Counted from the first letter of the stretch, positions 42,050 through 51,800 are shown. The stretch: DNA of 64,000 nucleotides from Peteryoungia aggregata LMG 23059 (GCF_030814435.1 NZ_JAUSUW010000003.1:409689-473688); one strand, 5' to 3'. Translations and numbers: made by a program. Notes: generated by a model from the letters alone, not told the origin.

Positions 42050-42060
42050 CATGTAACATG
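42050..42060. promoter_or_regulatory. Candidate GntR operator, copy 1
   Basis: CATGTAACATG, a palindrome with a single central base, sits between the divergent gntR and FAD dehydrogenase genes. Its exact reverse complement is found upstream of the TRAP operon at 51392. Confidence 0.55.
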
Positions 42061-42115
42061 CTACAAAACGCGCTGTAATCTGCCGGACAACCAAGGTCGG
42101 CTCAAGAGGCTATTC

Positions 42116-43579
42116 ATGACATCCGTCGGTCTGACAAGTACCATTCCCTTACCTCACCGCGAACTCCTGGACGCCTGTCGGCGCGTCGTGGGAAACAGTA
42201 ATGTGTTGACCGACCAACCGTCTACCGCAACTTACACAACCGATTGGACCGGAAAGTATCGCGGCGATGCGCTTGCGGTTGTGCGGCCGGCTGCGGCGGA
42301 GGAGGTGGCTCAAATCGTAACTCTTTGCGCCCAACAGGGGATCGCCATCGTTCCGCAAAGCGGCAACACCGGCATCTGCGGCGGGAGCGTACCGATCGAT
42401 AGCCGGCCATCGATCATACTGTCCCTATCCCGCATGAACCGCGTCCGCGCCATTGACCGGGACGCCCGCACCGCCACGGTGGATGCCGGCGTCGTTCTCG
42501 AGGCCCTCCAGAACGCCGTCGAAGAGCATGACCTCATCTTTCCCCTGATGTTCGGTGCCCGTGGCAGCGCCATGATCGGCGGCAATCTGTCGACCAATGC
42601 CGGCGGATCGAATGTCGTGCGCTATGGCAATACACGTGATCTGTGCCTCGGTATCGAGGCGGTGCTCGCCGACGGAAGTATCCTCAACGGCCTGACCGGT
42701 CTTCGCAAGGACAATACCGGCTATGATCTCAAGAACCTGCTGATCGGCGCGGAAGGCACGCTCGGCATCATCACCGGCGCTGTCGTCAAGCTCTATCCGC
42801 AGCCAAAGGTTCGCGCCACCGCCTTTCTTTCGGTCGCCTCGCTTTCGGCAGCACTCGAGATACTCAACATCGTTCAGGACCGGCTGGGCAACACCGTCGA
42901 GGCCTTCGAATATGTGCCGCAGCCGGTCGTCGAGGTGATCCTGCGGCACTTTCCGCAGATCCGCGCGCCGTTGTCCGAACCTGCCAATGTCGGCATTCTG
43001 CTCGAGGTTGCGTCCAGCCGCACAGATGATGCGGCTGAGGCGAGCGACGGCGGCAAGGCATTGCAGGAAGGCCTGATTATGGCGCTTGCCGATCTGATGG
43101 AGAGCGGGCTCGTCCTGGACGCCATGTTCGCCACATCGGAAGGCCAGCGCAACGACCTGTGGAAGCTGCGCGAATCCGTCCTGGAATCGATCAATGCCGA
43201 TGGCCCGGCCTATCATCTGGATGTGGCGCTGCCGCTGTCGCGCGTTGCCGACTTTGTCCGTATCATGGACGAGAAGGCTACAGAGCTTGGTTTTCGCCCG
43301 CTGACGATCGGCCATCTCGGCGACGGCAACCTGCATTATGCCCTGGCCGCCGCCGATCCAGCCAAGTGGGATGGCCTGCCGCTGGAAGCAATGAAGGAAT
43401 TCGCCTTCGACCTTCTGGCGGAACTGAAAGGCTCCTTCAGCGCCGAGCACGGGATCGGCCAGAGCAAGGCCGAGCTTCTGAGGGCCCGCAAGGAGCCGTC
43501 GCAACTGGCCATGATGCGGGCGATCAAGCAGGCGCTCGACCCACAGAACATCATGAACCCGGGCAAGATGCTCGTCTGA
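42116..43579 (+). CDS. FAD-linked 2-hydroxyacid dehydrogenase (D-2-HGDH/GlcD type)
   Basis: 487-residue flavoprotein of the FAD-binding-4/FAD-oxidase-C type. The FAD domain shows IVPQSGNTGICGGSVP (near 81-96) and MIGGNLSTNAGGSNVVRYG (near 150), with NLLIGAEGTLGIITG; the C-terminal domain ends with the metal-binding GHLGDGNLHY, EHGIGQSK and MNPGKML. Enzymes of this type oxidise D-2-hydroxyacids to 2-oxoacids. With the ThDP enzyme and aldehyde dehydrogenase nearby it may start a mandelate-like route. The substrate is unknown. Confidence 0.82.
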   Translation: MTSVGLTSTIPLPHRELLDACRRVVGNSNVLTDQPSTATYTTDWTGKYRGDALAVVRPAAAEEVAQIVTLCAQQGIAIVPQSGNTGICGGSVPIDSRPSIILSLSRMNRVRAIDRDARTATVDAGVVLEALQNAVEEHDLIFPLMFGARGSAMIGGNLSTNAGGSNVVRYGNTRDLCLGIEAVLADGSILNGLTGLRKDNTGYDLKNLLIGAEGTLGIITGAVVKLYPQPKVRATAFLSVASLSAALEILNIVQDRLGNTVEAFEYVPQPVVEVILRHFPQIRAPLSEPANVGILLEVASSRTDDAAEASDGGKALQEGLIMALADLMESGLVLDAMFATSEGQRNDLWKLRESVLESINADGPAYHLDVALPLSRVADFVRIMDEKATELGFRPLTIGHLGDGNLHYALAAADPAKWDGLPLEAMKEFAFDLLAELKGSFSAEHGIGQSKAELLRARKEPSQLAMMRAIKQALDPQNIMNPGKMLV

Positions 43580-43637
43580 GACTCAATATATCCTGCTCTG
43601 TTGCCCCGTCTCGCCGGCACCGACGCCACTCACAAAC

Positions 43638-43672
43638 AAGACCGACCGGAGGCTGCACCTCCGGTCGGTCTT
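43638..43672. terminator. Bidirectional terminator
   Basis: Perfect 15-base stem AAGACCGACCGGAGG/CCTCCGGTCGGTCTT with a CTGCA loop, followed by TTTCATTTT, between the convergent FAD dehydrogenase and MBL genes. Confidence 0.9.
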
Positions 43673-43694
43673 TCATTTTGCCCATGCGATGGCT

Positions 43695-44732
43695 TCAGGC
43701 CTTCCAGGCGATCATCGTCGCCTTGGCGCATTCGTTCATCACCGTCAGCGCCCGCAGCGTGGTCTCATTGCCGACAACGAAGGGATTATCGCCCCCCGTC
43801 TTCATCTGTGCCAACTTGGCCACGGCGCCATCATAGAGATCGTGGTTAGAGATGAAGACCGAAACCGCCTGCTCTTTCGCCAGCGTCCGCACGCGCTCGG
43901 TGGCGTCGATATAGGTCTGCAGCCGCTCGATGCGGTCATCCCGCCGGGCGAAGTTGAAAGCCGTTCCGCCCCAGAGCATGGCGCGATGGGTCTTGTCAGC
44001 GTCCTTGACGCCGAAGACCAGTGTAATCGTGCCGGGGGTATGGCCGGGGGTCACGAGAATATCGATCTTTGTGTCACCGAGGGTGACAACGCTGCCGTCT
44101 TCAACCGAAACATCCCGAACCGGTGGGCGGCCCCAATCCGGCGTATCGAAGTCCAGTGCGGTCTCCAGCATCTTCCAGTCGGGCTCGCCCATCACAATGC
44201 TGCATCCATACTGGTTCTTCAGGTAGTTGGCGCCACCGTAGTGATCGCCATGACCGTGGGTAATGATGATTGTCTTGATGGAAGACGGATCGAGGCCGAC
44301 CTTCTGAAGACCCTCGATGACAATGGACTGCGCCTCCGCATCATTATCCATGGCGTCGATCAGGATGATGCCATCGGATGTGGTGATCGCCCAGCAGCTG
44401 ACCCAGCTATTGCCGACGAAATAGAGATTGTCGAAGACCTTGCCCGGCTCGGGTGTCGGCAGAGCCATCAGCTCCTGGGGGGACACCGGCGGCAGGCCGG
44501 AGATGGGGGCTGCCTGATCGGCAAGACGCAGATAGGTGACGAGATCACTGCCTGCGGCCTGCTTGGCCGCATCCAGGTGCGCCTCCATTTCGCTGGTCGT
44601 CGCAAAGGCGCTCGGCAGGTCGGCCGCGAGGACGGCGCAGCATGCACACATCGCTTTCAGGAATTGTCGGCGAGACGCCGTGACTTCTTCAGCCAAGAAA
44701 GATGATTTTGGATTCCTGCGGCCTAAAAACAT
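43695..44732 (-). CDS. Tat-exported metallo-beta-lactamase-fold hydrolase
   Basis: 345-residue MBL-fold protein. A clear Tat signal SRRQFLKAM (residues 20-28) precedes a hydrophobic stretch and an AFA cleavage site. Metal ligands are seen in HGHGDHYGG near residue 160 and PGHTPGT near 230. The fold is that of subclass B3-like enzymes, but a periplasmic hydrolase of a lactone, ester or thioester is equally possible. It lies downstream of the ThDP enzyme with a 59-base gap, possibly co-transcribed with it. Confidence 0.75.
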   Translation of the reverse strand: MFLGRRNPKSSFLAEEVTASRRQFLKAMCACCAVLAADLPSAFATTSEMEAHLDAAKQAAGSDLVTYLRLADQAAPISGLPPVSPQELMALPTPEPGKVFDNLYFVGNSWVSCWAITTSDGIILIDAMDNDAEAQSIVIEGLQKVGLDPSSIKTIIITHGHGDHYGGANYLKNQYGCSIVMGEPDWKMLETALDFDTPDWGRPPVRDVSVEDGSVVTLGDTKIDILVTPGHTPGTITLVFGVKDADKTHRAMLWGGTAFNFARRDDRIERLQTYIDATERVRTLAKEQAVSVFISNHDLYDGAVAKLAQMKTGGDNPFVVGNETTLRALTVMNECAKATMIAWKA

Positions 44733-44791
44733 GGTTTTCTCCTATCGTCTTGGTTGAAATGAGATCTTCGCCGCTGTTCCTGCCATTGCTG

Positions 44792-46420
44792 TCATACCGG
44801 CGGCGCCGGGTGGATGAACGGCCAGGGCGAGGTATCGCTGCCTGTGGGTACGGGCACTTCGATCAGCGCCGGCGCATTGGAGGCAAGGGCTGTGACGATC
44901 GCGGCCTCAAGGCTCTCCCGCGTATCCACCCGGACGGATTCGACACCGAAGCTCTGGCCCAGCGCGACGAAATCTGGATTGACGAGGTCGGCACCCAGCA
45001 GCCGGTTTCCATAGACCTGTTGCTGGTCGCGTCGCACATTACCATAGGCATTGTTGTTGAACACGACAGCAACGACATTGATGCCGAATTGCCGCGCTGT
45101 TGCCAGTTCCTGCACGCCGAACAGGAAGCCTCCATCGCCGGAGACGGAAACGACCGCCTTGTCGGGATGCGCCACCTTGACGCCCAGCGCCGTGTTGAAG
45201 CCGAAACCGAGATTGTCCTGATAACCGCAGGTCACATACTGGCGCGGCTCATAGACCGGAAAGCACATGCGGGCGGTGAAACCCACCTGCGAGACTTCCT
45301 CAACAAAGAAGCCGTCGCGCGGCAGCGCGCGGCGAATGGCCTTCAGATAGCCCTCCTGCGGCTGCACGGTCGCCAGCGCTTCCTCAGCCTCATGCTTCAG
45401 CGCGCGATATTCACCCGTGCGGCTTTCGCGCTTGGCAAGCTTGGGTTCCAGCGCTGTGATGAGGGCTTCGAGCCCGGCCTTGGAATCCGTCACCAGCCCG
45501 AGATCCGGCTTCAGGCGCACCATTTCGGTCGGATCGATATCCATCCGCAGCACCTTCAGCCCCTTGGGGAACCAGCGCCAGCGAAAATACTGAAGCTCCA
45601 GCCGGCTGCCGATGCCGATCAGGAGATCGCATTGCGGCCAAAATTTCCAGGCGGCCGGCGGCATCATCGCCAAATCATTGTCATCGCTGACAATGCCCTT
45701 GCCGCTGCGATGGGCGGTCACCGGCGCCTGCAGCAGTTCAGCCAGCCGCAGAACCTCGGCACTTGCATCGATCGCGCCGGAACCGACCATGATCAGCGGG
45801 TTTTTGGCGCCGGCGATCATCTGCGCGGCCTTTTCCACCAGATCCGGATCCGGACGCGGCGGCGCCAGAGGTTCGGCGGCAACAGGCTCATCCGCCTCAA
45901 TGCTCATGCCGAACACATCCCAGGGCGCTTCCACGCCGACGGGACGTTTGCGCCCGGAATGCATGACGGAAAACGCCTGGCGCATCACCTCGCTTGCCTC
46001 GCTGGGGTGATTGATCCGCTCGGCCCATTTCGTCAGGCCGCGCAGCGTGCCCAGATGATCAGGCAGTTCATGCAACTGGCCGCGACCCTGGCCGATGAGA
46101 TGTGACATGATATTGCCGGTGACGCAAAGCACCGGCGCATTGCCGCCGTAAGCCGTGCAGAGGGCCGCGCCAGAATTCAGAAGCCCCGGCCCCGGCACGA
46201 CCGTATAGACACCCGTGCGACCGGTGGATTTGGCATAGCCATAGGCCATATAGCCGGCGCCCTGCTCATGCCGGGTGTGGATGAAGCGGATCTTGTCACC
46301 CTCGCGTGCCAGCGCATCGTTGAAATCATACATATGCGCGCCGGGGATGCCGAACACGGTATCCACACCATTGGCAATCAACGACCTGGCCATCAGGTCT
46401 CCGGTTGTCAGTCTGGCCAT
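44792..46420 (-). CDS. ThDP-dependent 2-oxoacid decarboxylase/acetolactate synthase-like enzyme
   Basis: 542-residue enzyme with the three ThDP-fold domains: catalytic Glu in HEQGAGYMAYGYA near residue 48, the central Rossmann-like domain, and the GDG...NN diphosphate motif (GDGGFLFGVQEL to NNNAYGN) near 435-465. The family includes acetolactate synthase and benzoylformate decarboxylase. No regulatory subunit gene is present, and an aldehyde dehydrogenase gene precedes it, favouring decarboxylation to an aldehyde. The start at 46420 sits behind AAGGAG. Confidence 0.8.
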   Translation of the reverse strand: MARLTTGDLMARSLIANGVDTVFGIPGAHMYDFNDALAREGDKIRFIHTRHEQGAGYMAYGYAKSTGRTGVYTVVPGPGLLNSGAALCTAYGGNAPVLCVTGNIMSHLIGQGRGQLHELPDHLGTLRGLTKWAERINHPSEASEVMRQAFSVMHSGRKRPVGVEAPWDVFGMSIEADEPVAAEPLAPPRPDPDLVEKAAQMIAGAKNPLIMVGSGAIDASAEVLRLAELLQAPVTAHRSGKGIVSDDNDLAMMPPAAWKFWPQCDLLIGIGSRLELQYFRWRWFPKGLKVLRMDIDPTEMVRLKPDLGLVTDSKAGLEALITALEPKLAKRESRTGEYRALKHEAEEALATVQPQEGYLKAIRRALPRDGFFVEEVSQVGFTARMCFPVYEPRQYVTCGYQDNLGFGFNTALGVKVAHPDKAVVSVSGDGGFLFGVQELATARQFGINVVAVVFNNNAYGNVRRDQQQVYGNRLLGADLVNPDFVALGQSFGVESVRVDTRESLEAAIVTALASNAPALIEVPVPTGSDTSPWPFIHPAPPV

Positions 46421-46448
46421 GATATCTCCTTGCCCTACAATCGGGCGC

Positions 46449-47864
46449 TTACTTTGCAATGCTGAGGATCTGGACGCTGGTATATTCCTTCAAACCTTCC
46501 GATCCGAATTCAACGCCGATGCCCGACTGCTTGACGCCGCCCATCGGCACGGTCGGGTTCAGCACGCCGTGTCGGTTGACCCAGCGCGTGCCGGCTTCCA
46601 GACGCTTTGCCACGGCTGCTGCCTGCGCGGGATCATTACCCCACACACTGGCGCCAAGCCCAACCTCCAGCCCGTTGGCAGCCGTGATGGCCTCTTCGAG
46701 ATCATGATAGCGGATGAGCGGGATAACCGGCCCGAACTGCTCCTCGGCAACAATGCGCATATCTGGCGTGGCATCCGCTATCACCGTCAGCGGGTAGATG
46801 TAGCCGGGACCAACGCTCGGCATGCCTCCGGTCAGGATACGGGCGCCTTTTTCCCGCGCATCCTCCACCAGGGCGCAGACCTTGTCATATTGCATGCGAT
46901 TGGACAGCGGGCCGATCAGCGTGCTGGGGTCTGCGCCGTTGCCGACGGGAATGCTTGAGACATAGGCGGCAAGAGCGCTTGCCACCGCGTCGTAATCGTC
47001 GTCATGCACATAGAGGCGTTTCAAGCAGGAGCAGGTCTGCCCGGCATTGATGAAAATGCCCCAGAACAGCGGATCCATCAGCTTTGAGATGTCCGTGCCA
47101 GGTAGGATAATGCCTGCGTCATTGCCGCCAAGTTCCAGCGTCAGGCGCTTCAGCGTCGCGCCGGCGCGCTCCATGATGCGACGGCCAGTGGCTGTGGACC
47201 CGGTAAAGGCGATCTTGGCGATATCGGGATGGCTGGAAATGCGGTCACCGACATCCGCATCACCGGTCACGACATTCAGCACGCCCGGCGGCAGGATGCC
47301 CGCCTCGTGGATCAACTGCACAAGCCTGAGCGTCGAGAGCGGTGTAAAGGGCGATGGCTTCATCACCACGGTGCAGCCGGAACGGAGAGCCGGCATGATG
47401 TGCCAGATGGCAATCATCAGCGGCCAGTTCCACGGCGTGATCGAGGCCACCACGCCAAGCGGCACGCGGTGGAGTTCCACGCGCTCCTCGACCGTATCGA
47501 TCAGGGCTTCCACCGGCAGATCGAGCGCCTGCGTCACGCGCGTCCAGGCGACGCAACCACCAAGCTCGAACGGCGCGCCGGGGCCTGATTGCGGCTTGCC
47601 CTGTTCGGCCGTCACGAGAGCGGCAAGCTCGGCGCTATTGGCCTCGATCAGATCGGCAAGCCGCCCGAGCGCGTCCCTGCGTGCCTCATCGGCAAGGCCG
47701 GACCAGAGGGGAAACGCCGCCTTGGCCGCCGAAACTGCGGCATCGACATCTTCAGGCGTGCCCAGCGGGCATGCGGCGAGAACTGCGCCGGTTGCCGGAT
47801 TGATCACATCAAAGCTCTGGGCCGTCGAGACCGGCTTTCCGGCAATGTAGAGGTGATAGGTCAT
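46449..47864 (-). CDS. NAD(P)-dependent aldehyde dehydrogenase
   Basis: 471-residue ALDH. The cofactor stretch TPWNWPLMIA is near residue 150, catalytic Glu in LELGGNDAG near 250 and nucleophile Cys in NAGQTCSCLKR near 285. It would oxidise the aldehyde made by the ThDP enzyme. The start at 47864 is favoured by GGAG seven bases upstream; the ATG at 47870 is possible. It precedes the ThDP gene by 28 bases. Confidence 0.85.
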   Translation of the reverse strand: MTYHLYIAGKPVSTAQSFDVINPATGAVLAACPLGTPEDVDAAVSAAKAAFPLWSGLADEARRDALGRLADLIEANSAELAALVTAEQGKPQSGPGAPFELGGCVAWTRVTQALDLPVEALIDTVEERVELHRVPLGVVASITPWNWPLMIAIWHIMPALRSGCTVVMKPSPFTPLSTLRLVQLIHEAGILPPGVLNVVTGDADVGDRISSHPDIAKIAFTGSTATGRRIMERAGATLKRLTLELGGNDAGIILPGTDISKLMDPLFWGIFINAGQTCSCLKRLYVHDDDYDAVASALAAYVSSIPVGNGADPSTLIGPLSNRMQYDKVCALVEDAREKGARILTGGMPSVGPGYIYPLTVIADATPDMRIVAEEQFGPVIPLIRYHDLEEAITAANGLEVGLGASVWGNDPAQAAAVAKRLEAGTRWVNRHGVLNPTVPMGGVKQSGIGVEFGSEGLKEYTSVQILSIAK

Positions 47865-47923
47865 GGTCATTCTCCCAAAATAGACGGGCGGCATTGGGCA
47901 GACAGGTCAAAAACCGGTGCCAG

Positions 47924-48391
47924 TTACCGCAGAGCAAAAAGCGAGACGACGACCGCCGAGGCGAGACGCCGGCCATTGCCTATGAAGAGGGTGCGATTGA
48001 CCCAGCGGTAGCGGTCATCGCCGGTTTCCAGCCGCGCCTGCGTTCGCATGTAGTAGGATGATGGATCGACGGCCTCGCCACGCGCCAATGCTGCAAGCAC
48101 CTCCGGCGGGCCATGGCGATAGCCGTAATTGCGGATCTCGATCACCGCTCCGTCATGGGTTTCCAGCCCGTAGCGCGTGTCGAGTTCCGACAGACCATCC
48201 GCCCAACCGGTCTGCCAGTCGGCACCAATGCCAAGCACATGGCCGTTGAGCAGAGGCCCCTCGAATTGTCCGCCGACAACAGGCACGATCCGCCGCATGC
48301 CATCACGCCCCCGGCCCATCTCGCGGATGGGGCCGAGTTCGACGGTGAGATCGCAGGCATGCTCCAGGACAGGCGGCGGATTGTGCATCAT
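47924..48391 (-). CDS. DUF3237-family protein
   Basis: 155-residue protein of the DUF3237 beta-barrel family (DLTVELGPIREMG, RRIVPVVGGQFEGP, GADWQTG, DTRYGLETHDGAVIEIRNYG, YMRTQARLETGDDRYRWVNRTLFIG). Members are common beside genes for aromatic or hydroxy-acid breakdown, but their activity is not established. GAGGA lies seven bases before the chosen ATG. It is placed between the TRAP permease and the aldehyde dehydrogenase. Confidence 0.75.
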   Translation of the reverse strand: MMHNPPPVLEHACDLTVELGPIREMGRGRDGMRRIVPVVGGQFEGPLLNGHVLGIGADWQTGWADGLSELDTRYGLETHDGAVIEIRNYGYRHGPPEVLAALARGEAVDPSSYYMRTQARLETGDDRYRWVNRTLFIGNGRRLASAVVVSLFALR

Positions 48392-48401
48392 TGGCACGTC
48401 C

Positions 48402-49697
48402 TCACCGCATCATCATCGGCAGGAACAGAACGATGGCGGGGAAAGCCAGGAACAGGAACACCCGCAGCACATCTGCCAGAATGAACGGCAGGATACCGAA
48501 GATCATCTGTCTCTGACTGACCTGTGGTGCGACACTTTGAACGACGAATAGGTTCATGCCGATCGGCGGCGTGATCAGCCCGATTTCAGCGACGGAAACG
48601 ATGATGATTCCAAACCAGATAGGATCATAGCCGAGACCAATGACAATCGGATAGACGATCGGGATGGTCAGCAGGATCATGGACAGCGAATCCATGAAGC
48701 AGCCGAGGATCAGATAGAAGACGATGATCATGATCATGATCACCGTTGGAGGTAGGCCGGAATGGCTGATCCAGTCGCCGATCAGCGTGGCAAGGCCTGT
48801 GCCTTCGATGAAGAAGTTGAAGAGTGCTGCCCCGATCAAGATCATGAACATCATGGCCGAGGTCTTGGCTGTCTCAAGCGAGGCATCGATCATGCTGTTG
48901 CGCGAGGTTTTCATCAGGGCGGCCAGAACGACCGCCGAGAACGCCCCGACGGCAGCGGCTTCCGTGGCGGAGAAGAACCCGGAATAGAGCCCGCCGATGA
49001 CAATGACAAAAAGCGAGATGGCAGCCATGACCGATTTATCGAGCTTGGCCTTGGGCCCATCCTTGCCGTTGCCACGCGGAGCAAGCTCCGGATTTATCCT
49101 GACGGCAATGACCACAGCGGCGATATAGAGGAAGGTCGCCAGAAGGCCGGGAATCAGGGCTGCGGCAAACAGTTGGCCAATCGAATTCTCCGTCAGCAAT
49201 GCGTAGATGACCATCAGTACGGATGGCGGAATGAGAACGCCCAGCGTGCCTGCCGCAGCCACCGACGCGCCGGCCAGGCTCGGTCTGTAGCCGGCACGAA
49301 TCATTTCCGGAACGGCGATACGCCCCATCGTGGCCGCCGTTGCCAAAGATGAACCACAGATGGCTCCAAATATGGCGCAGGCACCGACCGATGCCATGGC
49401 AAGCCCACCGCGGAACTGCCCGAAAACCCGGTTCATCGCACCGAACAGGCTCGACGACAGGCCCGCATGGGAGGAGAACACGCCCATCGCGACGAATAGC
49501 GGAATGACGGAGAGACTATACGGGAAGACGGCCTCGAAAGGAGCCGTGCTGAGAACGTAGATCGCTCCATCCGTGCCGTTAATCAGCGCAAATCCGGCCA
49601 CACCGGTGATGGCCATGGCCACGCTCACCGGGACACCGGCAAAAGTAAGCAACATCGCGCAAAGGAAACCGAGAAGCCCAATGACAGGAGCGTTCAT
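48402..49697 (-). CDS. dctM: TRAP transporter large permease
   Basis: 431-residue DctM-type permease with about 12 hydrophobic segments; MGVFSSHAGLSSSLFGAMNR and GLITPPIGMNLFVVQSVA are family blocks. It uses ion gradients to import the solute caught by DctP. The start at 49697 overlaps the dctQ stop by four bases; a longer frame runs into dctQ. Confidence 0.88.
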   Translation of the reverse strand: MNAPVIGLLGFLCAMLLTFAGVPVSVAMAITGVAGFALINGTDGAIYVLSTAPFEAVFPYSLSVIPLFVAMGVFSSHAGLSSSLFGAMNRVFGQFRGGLAMASVGACAIFGAICGSSLATAATMGRIAVPEMIRAGYRPSLAGASVAAAGTLGVLIPPSVLMVIYALLTENSIGQLFAAALIPGLLATFLYIAAVVIAVRINPELAPRGNGKDGPKAKLDKSVMAAISLFVIVIGGLYSGFFSATEAAAVGAFSAVVLAALMKTSRNSMIDASLETAKTSAMMFMILIGAALFNFFIEGTGLATLIGDWISHSGLPPTVIMIMIIVFYLILGCFMDSLSMILLTIPIVYPIVIGLGYDPIWFGIIIVSVAEIGLITPPIGMNLFVVQSVAPQVSQRQMIFGILPFILADVLRVFLFLAFPAIVLFLPMMMR

Positions 49698-50182
49698 TCG
49701 ACACCTCCCGGACCGGGAATGGGCTGCATCAGTGCGTCGGCGATATTGACACCAATTGCCAGTGTGGAGCCCGACATCCCCAGTGCGAAAGGCGACCAGT
49801 AGAACCACATCGGAAGTCCGATATTCATGGAGATGTCGCTGCTGGCCAGCATCTCCAGTGTGGATATGCAGGTGTAGAAAGCCAACAGCCCGCAGAATAC
49901 CAGCGTCAGAATCAGTGCTGCGATCGCCAGCAACCGTTCGCCCAGCGGCGGGAGCAATGCCGATACCAGATCGAGCGTCACATGCGCGTTGACGCGGAAT
50001 GCGTAAGGCATGGCGAGAAAGGCACCGGACATGATGAAGAGCTGAACATAGTCTACAGCGCCCAAAATGCCGCTGGCCAATTGGCGCAGGACCACGTCGG
50101 CAACTGTAATGCAGGCGGCAACAGCAAACGAGCCGGCACCAGCGAGAGCGAGATATCGGAAGACGGGATCAAACATTCTCAT
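49694..50182 (-). CDS. dctQ: TRAP transporter small permease
   Basis: 162-residue DctQ-type protein with four membrane helices and the usual second-helix stretch ITVADVVLRQLASGILGAVDYVQ. It overlaps dctM and follows dctP by 65 bases. Confidence 0.85.
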   Translation of the reverse strand: MRMFDPVFRYLALAGAGSFAVAACITVADVVLRQLASGILGAVDYVQLFIMSGAFLAMPYAFRVNAHVTLDLVSALLPPLGERLLAIAALILTLVFCGLLAFYTCISTLEMLASSDISMNIGLPMWFYWSPFALGMSGSTLAIGVNIADALMQPIPGPGGVE

Positions 50183-50247
50183 GGGAGAGTTTCTTTACTG
50201 GAACGGAGGTGGGGCGGCACGGGCCTGATCCGTGCCGCCGGCGACCA

Positions 50248-51282
50248 TTACTTCCGCGCGAGATATTCCGCTTCGTATTGCGGCACGAGCTGCTGCGCCC
50301 GCTGGTAGACCTCCTCGGCATTGGCGAAGCCGTCGGTCTTCAGTGAAGCAAGATAGCTGACAATGACCGGCTTCATCGCCTCCTGCCAGGCGGCCTGTGC
50401 CGCAGCATCCGGCTCGATGATCTCGTTGCCCGCGGCCTTGGTCTGCTCCAGGCCAGGCTGATCCCACTTGGCCCAGTAGTCACCGGCCTTTTTTACCAGC
50501 GGCTCGTAGGAGGCCTCATCAACGCATTTGCGTTGCGCATCGCTGAGAGACTTGTACTTGTTTTCGTTCATGGCAAACCAGAAGGATGCCGCATTGAGCT
50601 TCAGATCGGAGGAGTAGTCCAGCACTTCCGCCAGCTTGAAGCCGGCAACACCTTCCCAGGGAAAGATCGTGCCTTCAGCCGTACCCTTGGAGATCGCCTC
50701 ATAGGTTTCACCCGGCGGCAAACCAACAGGCACAGCACCCAGTTCCTGCAGCATGAGGGCGGCAGCGGGCGACGGAGAACGGATGCGCATGCCCTTCAGA
50801 TCTTCCGGCAGCCGGACCGCCTTGCCCTTGGTATGGACAAGGCCTGCAGCATGGGCATGTAGCGCCAGCACCTGCAGACCCTCATAGGGTTTCGAAATCG
50901 CTCCTTCCTTGAAGAGAGTCCAGAGCGTCATCGAATTGGCGTAGGCGCTTTTCGACAGAAGTGGGGTGTCGATGATGGTCGCCTGGGTGAACCGGTTGCG
51001 CGGCAGATGATTGAGACCATGACCCAGATCGATCAGCCCTGCCCGCAAGGCATCTTCAAGCTTGGTCACATTGCCGAGCTGCGTGCCGGCCGTATAATAT
51101 TCAAAGGTGATCTCACCGCCGGAGCATTTGGTGACCTGGTCGGCCCAACCTAGGGCAAAATCCTGATGCGGCCCGGAATTAGCGCCCCAGAAATGGGCGA
51201 ATTTGAGTGTCACCGGCTCGGCTTGAGCGACGCTAGCGGCCATCAGCATCGTGGCGGCAACCACACTGGAAATGATCTTCAT
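50248..51282 (-). CDS. dctP: TRAP transporter solute-binding protein
   Basis: 344-residue periplasmic binding protein: Sec signal ending AQA near residue 21, mature start EPVTLKFAHFWG, and the conserved carboxylate-binding arginine region DLKGMRIRSPSPAAALMLQELGAVPV near 165-190, indicating an organic acid ligand. The acid is likely the 2-hydroxy- or 2-oxoacid degraded by the neighbouring enzymes. First gene of the minus-strand operon dctPQM-DUF3237-ALDH-ThDP. Confidence 0.88.
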   Translation of the reverse strand: MKIISSVVAATMLMAASVAQAEPVTLKFAHFWGANSGPHQDFALGWADQVTKCSGGEITFEYYTAGTQLGNVTKLEDALRAGLIDLGHGLNHLPRNRFTQATIIDTPLLSKSAYANSMTLWTLFKEGAISKPYEGLQVLALHAHAAGLVHTKGKAVRLPEDLKGMRIRSPSPAAALMLQELGAVPVGLPPGETYEAISKGTAEGTIFPWEGVAGFKLAEVLDYSSDLKLNAASFWFAMNENKYKSLSDAQRKCVDEASYEPLVKKAGDYWAKWDQPGLEQTKAAGNEIIEPDAAAQAAWQEAMKPVIVSYLASLKTDGFANAEEVYQRAQQLVPQYEAEYLARK

Positions 51283-51391
51283 TGTCTTCCTCCCTGTTGA
51301 AACTGAGTATCCATCCCGGCTTCCGGCATTTCAGCCCCTCCTCCGGCAGCAGAATGCCTTGCCTCTCTCAGACTCAAACTCTGACAACTAC

Positions 51392-51402
51392 CATGTTACA
51401 TG
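51392..51402. promoter_or_regulatory. Candidate GntR operator, copy 2
   Basis: CATGTTACATG lies 110 bases upstream of dctP. It is identical, on the other strand, to the palindrome at 42050-42060; including flanks, 15 of 17 positions agree. Confidence 0.55.
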
Positions 51403-51800
51403 TCAAGATTTTCATCTTGCCGCCTGTCGTCAGGGCCCGACGATAAGGCTGCAGGCCATGTTTTACCTGTCAGGCTCGGAGGCTTCGGGCTGCTCTGGGA
51501 CCAAACCTTGGACCGCCGGAAGCTGGAGTTTTCCGGCTCTGATCACAATGGCTGGCTGGTTGCGCCACCGGGATTATGTAGGGCGATCGGGACGTTATAT
51601 CCGATTGCCGAGTGAGGACGTTCCTCATTGTAGTACCTGCGCCAAGTCTCCAATTTTTCGCGGGAATCCGCAAGGGTCAGGAACCAATGAGCGTTCAGGC
51701 ACTCCGACCGCAGCTTCCTGTTGAACGCCTCGATGAAGCCATTGTCGGTCGGCTTTCCAGGTCGTGAGAAGTCCAGGGTGACGTTGTTGGCCTAGGCCCA

